64,000 nt of DNA from DASYTH01 sp036002505 (GTDB taxonomy: Bacteria > Actinomycetota > Actinomycetes > Mycobacteriales > Pseudonocardiaceae): contig NZ_DASYTH010000043.1 of NCBI RefSeq assembly GCF_036002505.1, positions 7,211-71,210 of the forward strand. The letters are read 5' to 3'. The notes below the pieces were generated by a model. It saw nothing but the letters and a program-made list of their open reading frames with translations. It was not told the origin of the DNA and ran no database searches. Made by a program: the position numbers and the translations under genes. Shown here in pieces: positions 42,201 to 50,578 of this stretch; within the stretch, counting starts at the first letter, position 1; every line of letters starts with the position of its first letter.

Positions 42201-42713
42201 CTAGGGGCCGTCCGCCCCGGGTGTCCAGCTCTCCGGGGCTCCGCTGGCGGTGAGCACCGGCTGCCATTCGGCGAAACCGGCGGGTGCGTCGGGCTGCCAC
42301 GGCCAGGCACCCTGCGGTGTGGCGACAATGAGTTGCACCGCCGGAAAATCACCACTCGGATAGAGCAGTAGTGCGCTTCCGAAGAACTCCGGATAGTGCC
42401 CGCGGCTCACCCGCTCAAGCACCACCGGCGTTTCCTGAAAGAAATCCACGTACGTCCGCCCCAACACGAACCGCTCCCCCGCCCGCGCCCGGGCCACATA
42501 CGCGTTGACGAGCACCCGCCCCATCCCGTCCGGCAACCCCACCGCGACGGCCTCCGCCACCCCGAACCGCCGCCACGCCCCCACCGTGAACACATACCCC
42601 GCGCCGAACTCGTCCCCCGCCACCTCCACGGTGGCGTTCCCATGCTCCTCAGCCTGCGCGAACAGCCACTGCCGCAACTCCTCGTGCTCGTCAGGTAAGC
42701 CGTGGACCGTCAT
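42201..42713 (-). CDS. DUF4262 domain protein
   Basis: A 170-aa protein from ATG 42713. The DUF4262 pattern is VFTVGAWRRFGVAEAVAVGL, then VLVNAYVARARAGERF and RGHYPEFFGSALLLYPSGDF and a C-terminal VATPQGAWPWQ. These proteins are common in actinobacteria and have no known function. It is next to yebC but with a 52-bp gap and probably its own promoter. Confidence 0.82.
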   Translation of the reverse strand: MTVHGLPDEHEELRQWLFAQAEEHGNATVEVAGDEFGAGYVFTVGAWRRFGVAEAVAVGLPDGMGRVLVNAYVARARAGERFVLGRTYVDFFQETPVVLERVSRGHYPEFFGSALLLYPSGDFPAVQLIVATPQGAWPWQPDAPAGFAEWQPVLTASGAPESWTPGADGP

Positions 42714-42765
42714 GGGTTCGGAGATCCTTCGTTGTCGAATGCATCACCGGTGAGCACCACCGCCC

Positions 42766-43515
42766 TCACCCCACGGCTTCCATGACTTCGTCGGAGACGT
42801 CGAAGTTGGCGTAGACGTTCTGGACGTCGTCGCAGTCTTCGAGGGCGTCGATCAGGCGGAAGACCTTGCGGGCGCCGTCGACGTCCAACGGCACGCTGAC
42901 CGAGGGGAGGAAGCTGGCCTCGGCGGACTCGTAGTCGTAGCCGACGGACTGGAGCGCCGAGCGGACGCCGAGCAGGTCGGTGGCTTCGGAGACCACCTCG
43001 AAGCTGTCGCCGAGGTCGTTGACCTCTTCCGCACCCGCGTCGAGGACGGCCAGCAACACATCGTCCTCGGAGAGGTCGTTCTTGGGGAGGATCACCACGC
43101 CCTTGCGGTTGAACAGGTAGGACACCGAGCCGGGGTCGGCCATGGAGCCGCCGTTGCGGGTCATCGCGGTGCGCACCTCGCCGGCGGCCCGGTTGCGGTT
43201 GTCGGTGAGGCACTCGACGAGCACCGCGACCCCGTTCGGCGCGTAGCCCTCGTACATGATCGTCTGCCAGTCCGAGCCGCCGGCCTCCTCGCCGCCCCCG
43301 CGCTTGCGGGCGCGCTCGATGTTGTCCTGCGGCACCGAGTTCTTCTTGGCCTTCTGGATGGCGTCGAACAGCGTGGGGTTGCCGTCCGGGTCACCGCCGC
43401 CGGTACGCGCGGCCACCTCGACATTCTTGATCAGCTTCGCGAACAGCTTGCCCCGCTTGGCGTCGAGGGCGGCCTTCTTGTGCTTGGTGGTGGCCCACTT
43501 CGAGTGGCCGCTCAT
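42766..43515 (-). CDS. yebC: YebC/PmpR-family protein
   Basis: A 249-aa protein from ATG 43515 with GGAGAG upstream. It has the conserved start SGHSKWATTKHKKAALDAKR, the DNA/ribosome-related signature IERARKRG and GYAPNGVAVLVECLTDNRNR, and an acidic C-terminus. Members were described as transcription regulators; YebC-II types have been shown to relieve ribosome stalling at proline tracts. It is downstream of pdxT and upstream of ruvC in many actinobacteria. Confidence 0.95.
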   Translation of the reverse strand: MSGHSKWATTKHKKAALDAKRGKLFAKLIKNVEVAARTGGGDPDGNPTLFDAIQKAKKNSVPQDNIERARKRGGGEEAGGSDWQTIMYEGYAPNGVAVLVECLTDNRNRAAGEVRTAMTRNGGSMADPGSVSYLFNRKGVVILPKNDLSEDDVLLAVLDAGAEEVNDLGDSFEVVSEATDLLGVRSALQSVGYDYESAEASFLPSVSVPLDVDGARKVFRLIDALEDCDDVQNVYANFDVSDEVMEAVG

Positions 43516-43542
43516 CTCTCCTCCGTCTACCCGTGTGCAACG

Positions 43543-44160
43543 TCAGACGGCAGCGCGGACCATCTCCACGAAGAGGCGGTGCACCCGGGTGTCACCGGTC
43601 AGCTCCGGATGGAACGCCGTGGCGAGCATGGACCCCTGCCGAACGGCAACGATCCTACCGGCGGCCGCTCCGGCACCCGGCACGTCGGGCACCGTGGCGA
43701 GCACCTCGACCTCGGGCGACGCCGACTCGACCCAGGGCGCGCGGATGAAAACGGCCCGTACCGGCCCACCCGGCACCCCGGCGAACTCAAGATCCTCCTC
43801 GAACGAGTCGACCTGCCGGCCGAAGGCGTTGCGCCGCACGGTGATGTCCAGCCCGCCGAGCTGGTGCTGGTCCGGCCGGCCGTCCAGCACCTCCCGGGCG
43901 AGCAGGATCATCCCGGCGCACGAGCCGTAGGCCGGCATCCCGTCGGCGAGCCGCTTCTGCAGCGGAACCAGCAGGTCGAACGTCTCCAGCAGCCGGGAGA
44001 TCGTGGTGGACTCGCCACCCGGCAGCACCAGACCGTCCACTTCGGACAGCTCGTGCTCCCGGCGCACCGGCACGAACTCCGCGCCACAGGCCCGCAGCGC
44101 GTGCGCGTGCTCCCGCACGTCACCCTGCAGGGCGAGCACCCCCACCACCGGTCCGGCCAT
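43543..44160 (-). CDS. pdxT: pyridoxal 5'-phosphate synthase, glutaminase subunit
   Basis: A 205-aa class I glutamine amidotransferase from ATG 44160. The catalytic triad is Cys81 (GSCAGMILL), His184 and Glu186 (AFHPELTGD); VLPGGESTTISRL is also conserved. It hydrolyses glutamine and passes ammonia to PdxS. Unusually for a tight complex, pdxS lies 2 kb away, separated by the azlCD locus. Confidence 0.95.
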   Translation of the reverse strand: MAGPVVGVLALQGDVREHAHALRACGAEFVPVRREHELSEVDGLVLPGGESTTISRLLETFDLLVPLQKRLADGMPAYGSCAGMILLAREVLDGRPDQHQLGGLDITVRRNAFGRQVDSFEEDLEFAGVPGGPVRAVFIRAPWVESASPEVEVLATVPDVPGAGAAAGRIVAVRQGSMLATAFHPELTGDTRVHRLFVEMVRAAV

Positions 44161-44195
44161 GATCCCTCCTTAGCTTCATCACCTCGCAAGCTCGC

Positions 44196-44504
44196 TCACG
44201 TCACGCCCAGCAGCCGCAGCCCCGCCGTGCACGCCGCCGCCGCGATCACCACGACCACGAACGGCGCCTTCCGCCAGGCCAGCACGCCACCCACCAGCAC
44301 CCCGGCCGGCAGCGCCACCCCGGCGAAGTGCCGCCCGTCCATCAGCGACGCGGTCGCGATCAGAGCCACCAGCAGCACCACCGCCGCGGTCGACATCAAC
44401 GCCTGGATCCGCTCGGACAGCTCCACCCGGTCCCGCAGCAGCGGCCCGGCCACCCGGAACCCGTACGTGCCGAGAGCGATGACAAGCACCCCGATCAGAT
44501 TCAC
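44196..44504 (-). CDS. azlD: AzlD-type branched-chain amino acid exporter subunit
   Basis: A 102-aa membrane protein from GTG 44504, which overlaps the azlC stop as GTGA. Three to four short helices are seen (VLVIALGTYGFRVAGPLL, STAAVVLLVALIATASL, FVVVVIAAAACTAGLRLL), with LRDRVELSERIQA in the first loop. It pairs with AzlC to export branched-chain amino acids or analogues. Confidence 0.9.
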   Translation of the reverse strand: MNLIGVLVIALGTYGFRVAGPLLRDRVELSERIQALMSTAAVVLLVALIATASLMDGRHFAGVALPAGVLVGGVLAWRKAPFVVVVIAAAACTAGLRLLGVT

Positions 44505-45187
44505 ACCGGCACCCCTTCCTTTTCCTTGCGGGGCACCAGGATCAGGCCGGCGAGCGCCAGCAGCAGCGGCACGCCGGGCGGCAGGAACGGGCTCGCGGCC
44601 AGCGCGATCGCGGCGCCGAGCAGGGCCGGCCGCACCACGTCCGCACCACGCAGGCTGGGCAGCACCAGCGCGAGCAGCGCCGCCGGGAACGCCGCGTCCA
44701 GGCCGAACGCCGAGGGGTCGCCGATCGCCTGGCCGGCCAGCACGCCCGCGATCGTGCCGAGGATCCAGGCCAGGTACAGCAGCACCCCGCACAACCAGAA
44801 CGCCGCCCGGCCGCGCTCCCGGTCCGGCTGCGCGATGGCGAACGCCACCGTCTCGTCGGTGACCAGGTGGCTGCCCACCAGCCGCGCCATCCGGCCCCGG
44901 CCCATGATGCCCGCGATCGCCAGGCCGTAGGGCATCAGCCGGGAGTTGAGCACCAGGGCACCCAGCACGGCCGCGACCAGGCCACCGCCGGCCGCCACCA
45001 CGCCGACCGCCAGGAACTGCGCACCGCCCGCGAAGACCAGCACGGACATCGCCGGCGGCACCCACCAGGGCAGGCCGGCGGACACCGCGATCGCGCCGAA
45101 CGAGGCGCCGATCACCGCCACCGCCGCGGCGATGGCCAGCACGTCCCGGACAAGAGCCGAGTCGATTGTTCGCCAGATCGAACGCAT
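44501..45187 (-). CDS. azlC: AzlC-type branched-chain amino acid exporter subunit
   Basis: A 228-aa protein from ATG 45187 with about six helices. The AzlC signature is FAGGAQFLAVGVVAAGGGL, then VLNSRLMPYGLAIA and HLVTDETVAFAIA. It forms an exporter with AzlD. The divergent XRE-cupin gene is the probable regulator, and the 46-bp gap holds an inverted repeat. Confidence 0.92.
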   Translation of the reverse strand: MRSIWRTIDSALVRDVLAIAAAVAVIGASFGAIAVSAGLPWWVPPAMSVLVFAGGAQFLAVGVVAAGGGLVAAVLGALVLNSRLMPYGLAIAGIMGRGRMARLVGSHLVTDETVAFAIAQPDRERGRAAFWLCGVLLYLAWILGTIAGVLAGQAIGDPSAFGLDAAFPAALLALVLPSLRGADVVRPALLGAAIALAASPFLPPGVPLLLALAGLILVPRKEKEGVPV

Positions 45188-45199
45188 GGCTTCTACAAT

Positions 45200-45219
45200 G
45201 AACGGAACGCCGCCCGTTC
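45200..45219. promoter_or_regulatory. inverted repeat between azlC and its regulator
   Basis: GAACGG and CCGTTC arms, 8 bp apart, lie in the middle of the 46-bp divergent gap and would be bound by the XRE-cupin protein if it regulates both genes. Confidence 0.55.
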
Positions 45220-45233
45220 GTCAAGGAGAACGA

Positions 45234-45812
45234 ATGGACTCGTCCGCCGAACACCCGCCGAGCCGGGGAGCCCCGCTCGACGTCATCGCGCACTCGCTGC
45301 GCCGCGAGCGGGCCCGGGTCGGGCTCTCGCTGAGCGAGGTCGCCAAGCGCGCCGGCATCGCCAAGTCCACGCTCTCCCAGCTCGAGTCGGCCAGCGGGAA
45401 CCCCAGCGTGGAGACGCTCTGGGCGCTCTCCGTCGCGCTCGACGTACCGTTCAGCCGGCTGGTCGACCCGCCTCGCCCGCGCGTCCAGGTCATCCGCGCG
45501 GGCGAGGGGCCTGCGGTGTACTCCGAGCGGGCCAGCTACATCGCCACCGTGCTGTCGTCCTGCCCGCCGAACGCCCGGCGCGACCTCTACCTGATCACCG
45601 CCGAACCGGGCTCCGCCAAGGAGTCCGACCCGCACATGCCCGGCGTGGTCGAGCACGTGGTGCTGGCCGCCGGCCGCGCCCGAGTCGGGCCCACCGAGGA
45701 ACCGGTCGAGATCGGCCCCAACGACTACGTCGCCTACCCCGGCGACGCCGAGCACGTCTTCGAGGCGCTCGAGCCGGGCACCGTGGCGGTCATGATCTCC
45801 GAGCACAACTGA
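45234..45812 (+). CDS. XRE-cupin transcriptional regulator
   Basis: A 192-aa protein from ATG 45234 with AAGGAG 6 nt upstream. Residues about 17-75 are an XRE helix-turn-helix (LSLSEVAKRAGIAKSTLSQL, NPSVETLWALSVALDVPF) and residues about 110-190 a cupin domain (AKESDPHMPGVVEHVVLAAG, DYVAYPGDAEHVFEALEPG) that would bind a small ligand. It is divergent from azlCD, and such regulators commonly control adjacent AzlCD exporters. Confidence 0.9.
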   Translation: MDSSAEHPPSRGAPLDVIAHSLRRERARVGLSLSEVAKRAGIAKSTLSQLESASGNPSVETLWALSVALDVPFSRLVDPPRPRVQVIRAGEGPAVYSERASYIATVLSSCPPNARRDLYLITAEPGSAKESDPHMPGVVEHVVLAAGRARVGPTEEPVEIGPNDYVAYPGDAEHVFEALEPGTVAVMISEHN

Positions 45813-45818
45813 GCGGTT

Positions 45819-45842
45819 GGAAAGCAACGTCACGTTGCTTCC
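45819..45842 (+). terminator. hairpin after the XRE-cupin gene
   Basis: AAGCAACGT and ACGTTGCTT pair around a single base, extended by GG/CC. It starts 6 bp after the stop codon. The same sequence (GGAAGCAACGT facing ACGTTGCTTCC) forms the hairpin at 49501, so it is a repeated family. Confidence 0.7.
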
Positions 45843-45849
45843 CCGGTGG

Positions 45850-45916
45850 CGCACTTGTCGCGGGAAGTTCCCACGACAGGAGCGACTTGTCACGGAAAGT
45901 TCCCGCGACAAGTCGG
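45850..45916. repeat. 67-bp double-palindrome element, copy 3
   Basis: Same length and orientation as copies at 2551 and 3649, starting 8 bp after the previous hairpin. It has a mismatch in the second stem (CACGGAAAG opposite TTCCCGCG) that the other copies lack. Confidence 0.85.
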
Positions 45917-45931
45917 TTCCTCCCTTACTCA

Positions 45932-46177
45932 CGGCTGTTTCAAGATCATCTGAGTGGTTGTTGTTGCTGATGGGACTGTGGTGACGCCAGGTACTCCAGT
46001 AGCTGCGCCGTCGTGCGACGAAGGGGGCCTTTGTCACGCTGAGCGTGACAAAGGGGGCCTTTGTCGCACTCACTCCACAGTGGACACTGAGGTATTGCCC
46101 AGGTTCCACACCACCGGCACGCCATCGGCCTTGGGTGGTACGTCCTGAGCCGCCGCTTAAACGATCTTGAAACGGCC
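45932..46177. repeat. 245-bp segment with terminal inverted repeats, possible MITE remnant
   Basis: The left end GGCTGTTTCAAGATC and the right end GATCTTGAAACGGCC are inverted repeats (about 18 of 22 bp match when extended to CTTAA/TTGAG). The inside holds no gene and contains another palindromic element (46013-46069). The ends look like those of a small transposable element, but no transposase is seen and a target-site duplication is not clear. Confidence 0.45.
46013..46069. repeat. 57-bp double palindrome (AAGGGGGCCTTTGTC units)
   Basis: GTGCGAC...GTCACGC and GCGTGAC...GTCGCAC form two hairpins around AAGGGGGCCTTT, or one long outer stem. This has the same double design as the 67-bp elements but a different sequence. 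Confidence 0.75.
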
Positions 46178-46189
46178 GGGCTCCCCTGC

Positions 46190-47095
46190 TCACCAGCCGC
46201 GCTCGGCCAGGCGGTGCGGCTCGGGGATCTCGTCCACGTTGATGCCGACCATGGCCTCGCCCAGACCCCGCGACACCTTGGCGATCACGTCCGGGTCGTC
46301 GTAGAACGTGGTGGCCTTGACGATCGCCTCGGCCCGCTTGGCCGGGTTGCCGGACTTGAAGATCCCGGAGCCGACGAACACGCCCTCGGCACCGAGCTGC
46401 ATCATCATCGCCGCGTCCGACGGGGTGGCGAGGCCGCCCGCGGTGAACAGCACGACCGGCAGTTTGCCCAGCCGCGCGACCTCGGCCACCAGCTCGTAGG
46501 GCGCCTGGAGTTCTTTCGCCGCAACGTAGAGCTCGTCCTCGGGCAGCGAGGTGAGCCGGCGGATCTCGGCCCGGATCTGCCGCATGTGCGTGGTCGCGTT
46601 GGACACGTCGCCGGTACCGGCCTCGCCCTTGGAGCGGATCATGGCCGCGCCCTCGGTGATCCGCCGCAGCGCCTCGCCCAGGTTGGTCGCGCCGCACACG
46701 AACGGCACGGTGAACCGCCACTTGTCGATGTGGTTGGCGTAGTCGGCCGGGGTCAGCACCTCGGACTCGTCCACGTAGTCCACCCCGAGCGATTGCAGCA
46801 CCTGGGCCTCGACGAAGTGGCCGATCCGGGCCTTGGCCATGACCGGGATGGACACCGCGCCGATGATCCCGTCGATCAGATCGGGGTCGCTCATCCGCGC
46901 GACGCCGCCCTGGGCGCGGATGTCGGCCGGCACCCGCTCCAGCGCCATCACGGCCACCGCACCGGCATCCTCGGCGATCTTCGCCTGGTCCGCGGTGACC
47001 ACATCCATGATCACGCCGCCCTTGAGCATCTCGGCCATGCCGCGCTTGACGCGGGCGGTGCCGGTGTGGGTCTCTGGGGACTGAACGTCAGACAC
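46190..47095 (-). CDS. pdxS: pyridoxal 5'-phosphate synthase, PdxS subunit
   Basis: A 301-aa TIM-barrel protein; start GTG 47095 with GGAAGG 6 nt upstream. Family sequences: GGVIMDVVTADQAKIAED, VMALERVPADIRAQGGVARM, PVMAKARIGHFVEAQ (active-site Lys), YVDESEVLTPAD, and FTAGGLATPSDAAMMMQLG. It joins ribose 5-phosphate, glyceraldehyde 3-phosphate and ammonia from PdxT into vitamin B6. The upstream 255-bp gap to the divergent EF-G-like gene shows no operator I can name. Confidence 0.96.
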   Translation of the reverse strand: MSDVQSPETHTGTARVKRGMAEMLKGGVIMDVVTADQAKIAEDAGAVAVMALERVPADIRAQGGVARMSDPDLIDGIIGAVSIPVMAKARIGHFVEAQVLQSLGVDYVDESEVLTPADYANHIDKWRFTVPFVCGATNLGEALRRITEGAAMIRSKGEAGTGDVSNATTHMRQIRAEIRRLTSLPEDELYVAAKELQAPYELVAEVARLGKLPVVLFTAGGLATPSDAAMMMQLGAEGVFVGSGIFKSGNPAKRAEAIVKATTFYDDPDVIAKVSRGLGEAMVGINVDEIPEPHRLAERGW

Positions 47096-47350
47096 GATCG
47101 ACCTTCCGTACAAAGGGATGGAGTTCCGCTGACCTCATGCTAAGGCCGACGTGGACCGGTCAACCGGGCCAATCCCGGGCGTTCTCACCAGGCCACTATC
47201 GAACCGCGAGCCGCATTGCGGCGACGTTGATCCGTGCGAGTGGTGCACCGCCCGAAAGCTTGTCCTCAGCAGGCGTACGGTGTGGGATCGAGCACATCCG
47301 TTTCCCCGGGGTTCACCCAGACAGCGCGGTCCGTTCGGGAGGTAGATGTC

Positions 47351-49495
47351 ATGGCAGCAAAGAGCACCGACAACGGTGACGGTGGAGCTGCGGTCGCTGT
47401 AGACGATCCCGCCAAGGTGCGCAACATCGTACTGGTCGGCCCGTCCGGCTCGGGCAAGACCACGTTGACCGAGGCGCTTCTCACCGCGGCGGGAGTGATC
47501 TCCCGAGCCGGCTCCGTCACCGAGGGCACCACCGTATGCGACCACGACCCGGCGGCCCAGCGCCAGCAGCGCTCGGTCGGCCTCGCCGTGGCCCCGCTGA
47601 TGCACGACGGGATCAAGATCAACCTGATCGACACGCCCGGGTACGCGGACTTCGTCGGCGAGGTCCGGGCCGGTTTGCGGGCCGCGGACGCCGCCCTGTT
47701 CGTGGTGAGCGCCGCCGAGGGCGTGGACCCGGCGACCACCGCGCTCTGGGAGGAGTGCGCCGCGGTCGGCATGCCGCGAGCCGTCGTGATCGCCCGGCTC
47801 GACCATCAGCGCGCGGACTTCCCCGCCGAGCTCGCCGCCTGCCAGGAGGCCTTCGGCGCCGGCGTGCTCCCGCTCTACCTGCCGGCGTCCGGGGGGAAGC
47901 CCGGCCTGATCGGGCTGATCACCCGCCGGCTGCTCGACTACAGCGGCGGCTACCCGCCGGCGGCCGGCGAGCCCGACGCCGCCGAGCTGGACCAGGTCAC
48001 CGACGCCCGGAACGCCCTGATCGAGGGCGTCATCGAGCAGAGCGAGGACGAGTCCCTGATGGACCGCTACCTCGGCGGCGAGGAGATCGAGGCGGAGACG
48101 CTGATCTCCGATCTGGAGACCGCCGTGGCGCGCGGCTCGTTCCACCCGGTGATCCCGGTGAGCGCGCTGACCGGCGTGGGCATCGCCGAGGTGCTCGAGG
48201 CGCTGTCCGGCGCGTTCCCATCGCCGCTGGAGCACCCGATCCCCGAGGTCACCGACCCGCAGGGCCACCCCCAGGGCGAGCTCAAGGCCGACCCGTCCGG
48301 GCCGCTGGCCGCCGAGGTCATCCGCACCTCGATCGACTCCTACGTCGGCCGCGTGTCCCTGGTCCGGGTGTTCTCCGGCACCCTGCGCCCGGAGCGCCCG
48401 GTGCACGTCTCCGGCCACGGCCTGGCCGAGCGCGGGCACGACGACCACGACGCCGACGAGCGGGTGGCGCACATCTACTCGCCGCTCGGCGCGAACCTGC
48501 GCGAGGTGCCGTACTGCGTGGCCGGCGACGTGTGCGCGCTGACCAAGGTCACCTCCGCGGAGACCGGGGACACGGTGTCCGCGCCGGACCGCCCGCTGCT
48601 CATGACCCCGTGGCAGATGCCCGAGCCGCTGCTCCCGGTGGCCATCGTGGCCAAGACCCGCAGCGACGAGGATGCCTTGTCCCGCAACCTGAACCGGCTC
48701 GTCGCGGGCGACCCTACGCTGCGCCTGGAGCGCAACGCGGAGACCCACCAGCTGGTGCTCTGGTGCATGGGCGAGGCGCACGCCGACGTGGTGCTGGCCC
48801 GGCTGCGAGCCGGCGGCGCCGACGTGGACACCGAGCCGGTCAAGGTGGCGCTGCGGGAGACGTTCGGCGGCAAGGCGCGCGGCCACGGCCGGCACGTCAA
48901 GCAGTCCGGCGGCCACGGCCAGTACGCCGTGTGCGACATCGAGGTGGAGCCGCTGCCGGTGGGCGCCGGCTTCGAGTTCCTGGACAAGGTGGTCGGCGGC
49001 TCGGTGCCGAACCAGTTCATCGGCAGCGTGGAGAAGGGCGTCCGGGCCCAGCTCACCAAGGGCCTGACCGCCGGCTACCCGGTCGTCGACATCCGGGTGA
49101 CGCTGTTCGACGGCAAGGCGCACAGCGTCGACTCCTCCGACGCCGCGTTCCAGACTGCGGGCTCGATGGCACTCAAGGACGCCGCCGCCAACGGCAAGAT
49201 CTCGCTGCTGGAGCCGATCGACGAGGTGGTCGTGCGCCTCCCGGACGATCACCTGGGTACCGTGCTCGGCGACCTGTCCAGCCGCCGCGGCCGCGTCCTC
49301 GGCACCGAGGCGGACACCGCCGCCGGCTACAGCAAGGTCCGCGCCGAGGTCCCGGCCACGTCCCTGCTCCGCTACGCCATCGACCTGCGCTCGATGACCT
49401 CCGGCTCGGCCACCTTCATGCGCTCGTTCGTGCGGTACGACCCGCTCCCCGACTCCCTCGCCGCCGGCGCGATCGCCGCCGCCAAGGAGAACTAG
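47351..49495 (+). CDS. elongation factor G-like GTPase (FusA2/EF-G2)
   Basis: A 714-aa protein from ATG 47351 with GGGAGG 8 nt upstream. G1 is LVGPSGSGKTTL and G3 is LIDTPGYADFVGE, but G4, usually N/TKxD, is ARLD (VVIARLDHQRADF). The G-domain insert, domain II (VSLVRVFSGTLRPERPVHVSG), domain IV (SGGHGQYAVCDIEVEPLP) and domain V (LSSRRGRVLGTE) are present. It resembles mycobacterial FusA2, which is not the translocating EF-G and may act on stalled or dormant ribosomes. Monocistronic. Confidence 0.9.
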   Translation: MAAKSTDNGDGGAAVAVDDPAKVRNIVLVGPSGSGKTTLTEALLTAAGVISRAGSVTEGTTVCDHDPAAQRQQRSVGLAVAPLMHDGIKINLIDTPGYADFVGEVRAGLRAADAALFVVSAAEGVDPATTALWEECAAVGMPRAVVIARLDHQRADFPAELAACQEAFGAGVLPLYLPASGGKPGLIGLITRRLLDYSGGYPPAAGEPDAAELDQVTDARNALIEGVIEQSEDESLMDRYLGGEEIEAETLISDLETAVARGSFHPVIPVSALTGVGIAEVLEALSGAFPSPLEHPIPEVTDPQGHPQGELKADPSGPLAAEVIRTSIDSYVGRVSLVRVFSGTLRPERPVHVSGHGLAERGHDDHDADERVAHIYSPLGANLREVPYCVAGDVCALTKVTSAETGDTVSAPDRPLLMTPWQMPEPLLPVAIVAKTRSDEDALSRNLNRLVAGDPTLRLERNAETHQLVLWCMGEAHADVVLARLRAGGADVDTEPVKVALRETFGGKARGHGRHVKQSGGHGQYAVCDIEVEPLPVGAGFEFLDKVVGGSVPNQFIGSVEKGVRAQLTKGLTAGYPVVDIRVTLFDGKAHSVDSSDAAFQTAGSMALKDAAANGKISLLEPIDEVVVRLPDDHLGTVLGDLSSRRGRVLGTEADTAAGYSKVRAEVPATSLLRYAIDLRSMTSGSATFMRSFVRYDPLPDSLAAGAIAAAKEN

Positions 49496-49500
49496 GGCCT

Positions 49501-49556
49501 GGGAAGCAACGTGACGTTCCTTTCCTTCTAAGGCATGAACGTGACGTTGCTTCCCC
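49501..49556. repeat. palindromic terminator-like repeat between convergent genes
   Basis: The outer arms GGAAGCAACGT and ACGTTGCTTCC enclose two internal copies of AACGTGACGTT, so alternative hairpins can form. It lies between the EF-G-like stop and the nudix stop and probably ends both messages. Same family as 45819. Confidence 0.75.
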
Positions 49557-49561
49557 GCTGG

Positions 49562-50578
49562 TCACCGGACCGTGCGGACGGTGCCGTCCCAGGGGTCAGT
49601 CAGCAGGGCGGGAAGTAACTCGGGTAGCTGCACCGGGTAGACGGTTTCCTTGGTGGAGCGCAGTTCCTCGGCACTCCACCACCGGTGGCCATCCACCGAG
49701 CGGCGCTCGACGGCGGTGAAGCCGGAGGTGTTCACCGTGACCTCGACCGGCTTGCCGTTGCCGGCCGGGGTGCGGGCGAGGAAGAACCACTCCTCGCTGT
49801 CGTAACTGCGGCCGTCGAAGCTGAACACCGCGCGGCGCCGCCACATCGGGCCGACCAGCTCGTCCTCGGGGATCTTGATCCCGGTCTCCTCGGTCAGCTC
49901 GCGGGCCGCCGCCGCGCGCAGGTTCTCCCCCGGCTCGACGCCGCCGCCCGCGGTGATCCACCAGGCGTCGTCGGGCTGCCGCGGGTCGTGGCCGCTGAAC
50001 AGCAGCACCCGGCCGTCGCCGTCGACCAGCACCACCCGGGCCGACGGCCGGGGCAGCGGCGCCGCGTCCGGCTCCCCGGCCAGCGCCGGCTCGACGATCT
50101 CGAAGTACTCCGGCCGCGGCGCGGTGCCGGCGAGCTTCAGCCACCGGGCGGCGCGGCGGCGGCGCTGGGCGAGCGTGTCCCGCACCGCGTCGTTGTGCAC
50201 CCGCCGGGCGATCACCACCCGCTGCTCGGCGTCGACCAGCTCGGTGGCCAGCGCCAGCGGCAGGTGGCCGCGGTCGACGGCGGCGAGCTGCAGGGTGAGG
50301 TCGTTCTCCGCGGCCTCCCGGTCCATCCGCGGCGCCTGCTCGGCCCGCTCCGCCACCGCCCGCAACGGGTCCGCGGCGCGCTGGTCGTCGGGCAGCCCGG
50401 CCGCGGCCACCGCCCGGGCCACCACCGCCCGCCGGGCCAGCGCCGCATCCAGCGCCGCCCAGGCCGCGTCGGTGCGCACGTGCAGCCGGTCCAGCCGGTT
50501 CGCCGTCCCCACCAGCCACGGCGCGACCACCAACGCCAGTACGATCACCAAGATCAGTGTCGCGACCAAAATGCTCAT
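49562..50578 (-). CDS. membrane-anchored Nudix hydrolase (Rv2609c type)
   Basis: A 338-aa protein from ATG 50578, which overlaps the pimA stop as ATGA. An N-terminal helix (ATLILVIVLALVVAPWLVG) is followed by a LemA-like helical region (RLDRLHVRTDAAWAALDAAL). The Nudix domain occupies about residues 175-320, with the box GGGVEPGENLRAAAARELTEETG complete. It is the last gene of the pgsA-patA-pimA group, the same place as Rv2609c. The substrate is unknown; a role in lipid precursor clean-up is only suggested by context. Confidence 0.88.
   Translation of the reverse strand: MSILVATLILVIVLALVVAPWLVGTANRLDRLHVRTDAAWAALDAALARRAVVARAVAAAGLPDDQRAADPLRAVAERAEQAPRMDREAAENDLTLQLAAVDRGHLPLALATELVDAEQRVVIARRVHNDAVRDTLAQRRRRAARWLKLAGTAPRPEYFEIVEPALAGEPDAAPLPRPSARVVLVDGDGRVLLFSGHDPRQPDDAWWITAGGGVEPGENLRAAAARELTEETGIKIPEDELVGPMWRRRAVFSFDGRSYDSEEWFFLARTPAGNGKPVEVTVNTSGFTAVERRSVDGHRWWSAEELRSTKETVYPVQLPELLPALLTDPWDGTVRTVR

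Noticed and set aside
47096..47350. Riboswitch or PdxR-type operator upstream of pdxS
   Set aside because: No palindrome or conserved aptamer pattern could be seen; only a plain divergent promoter gap.
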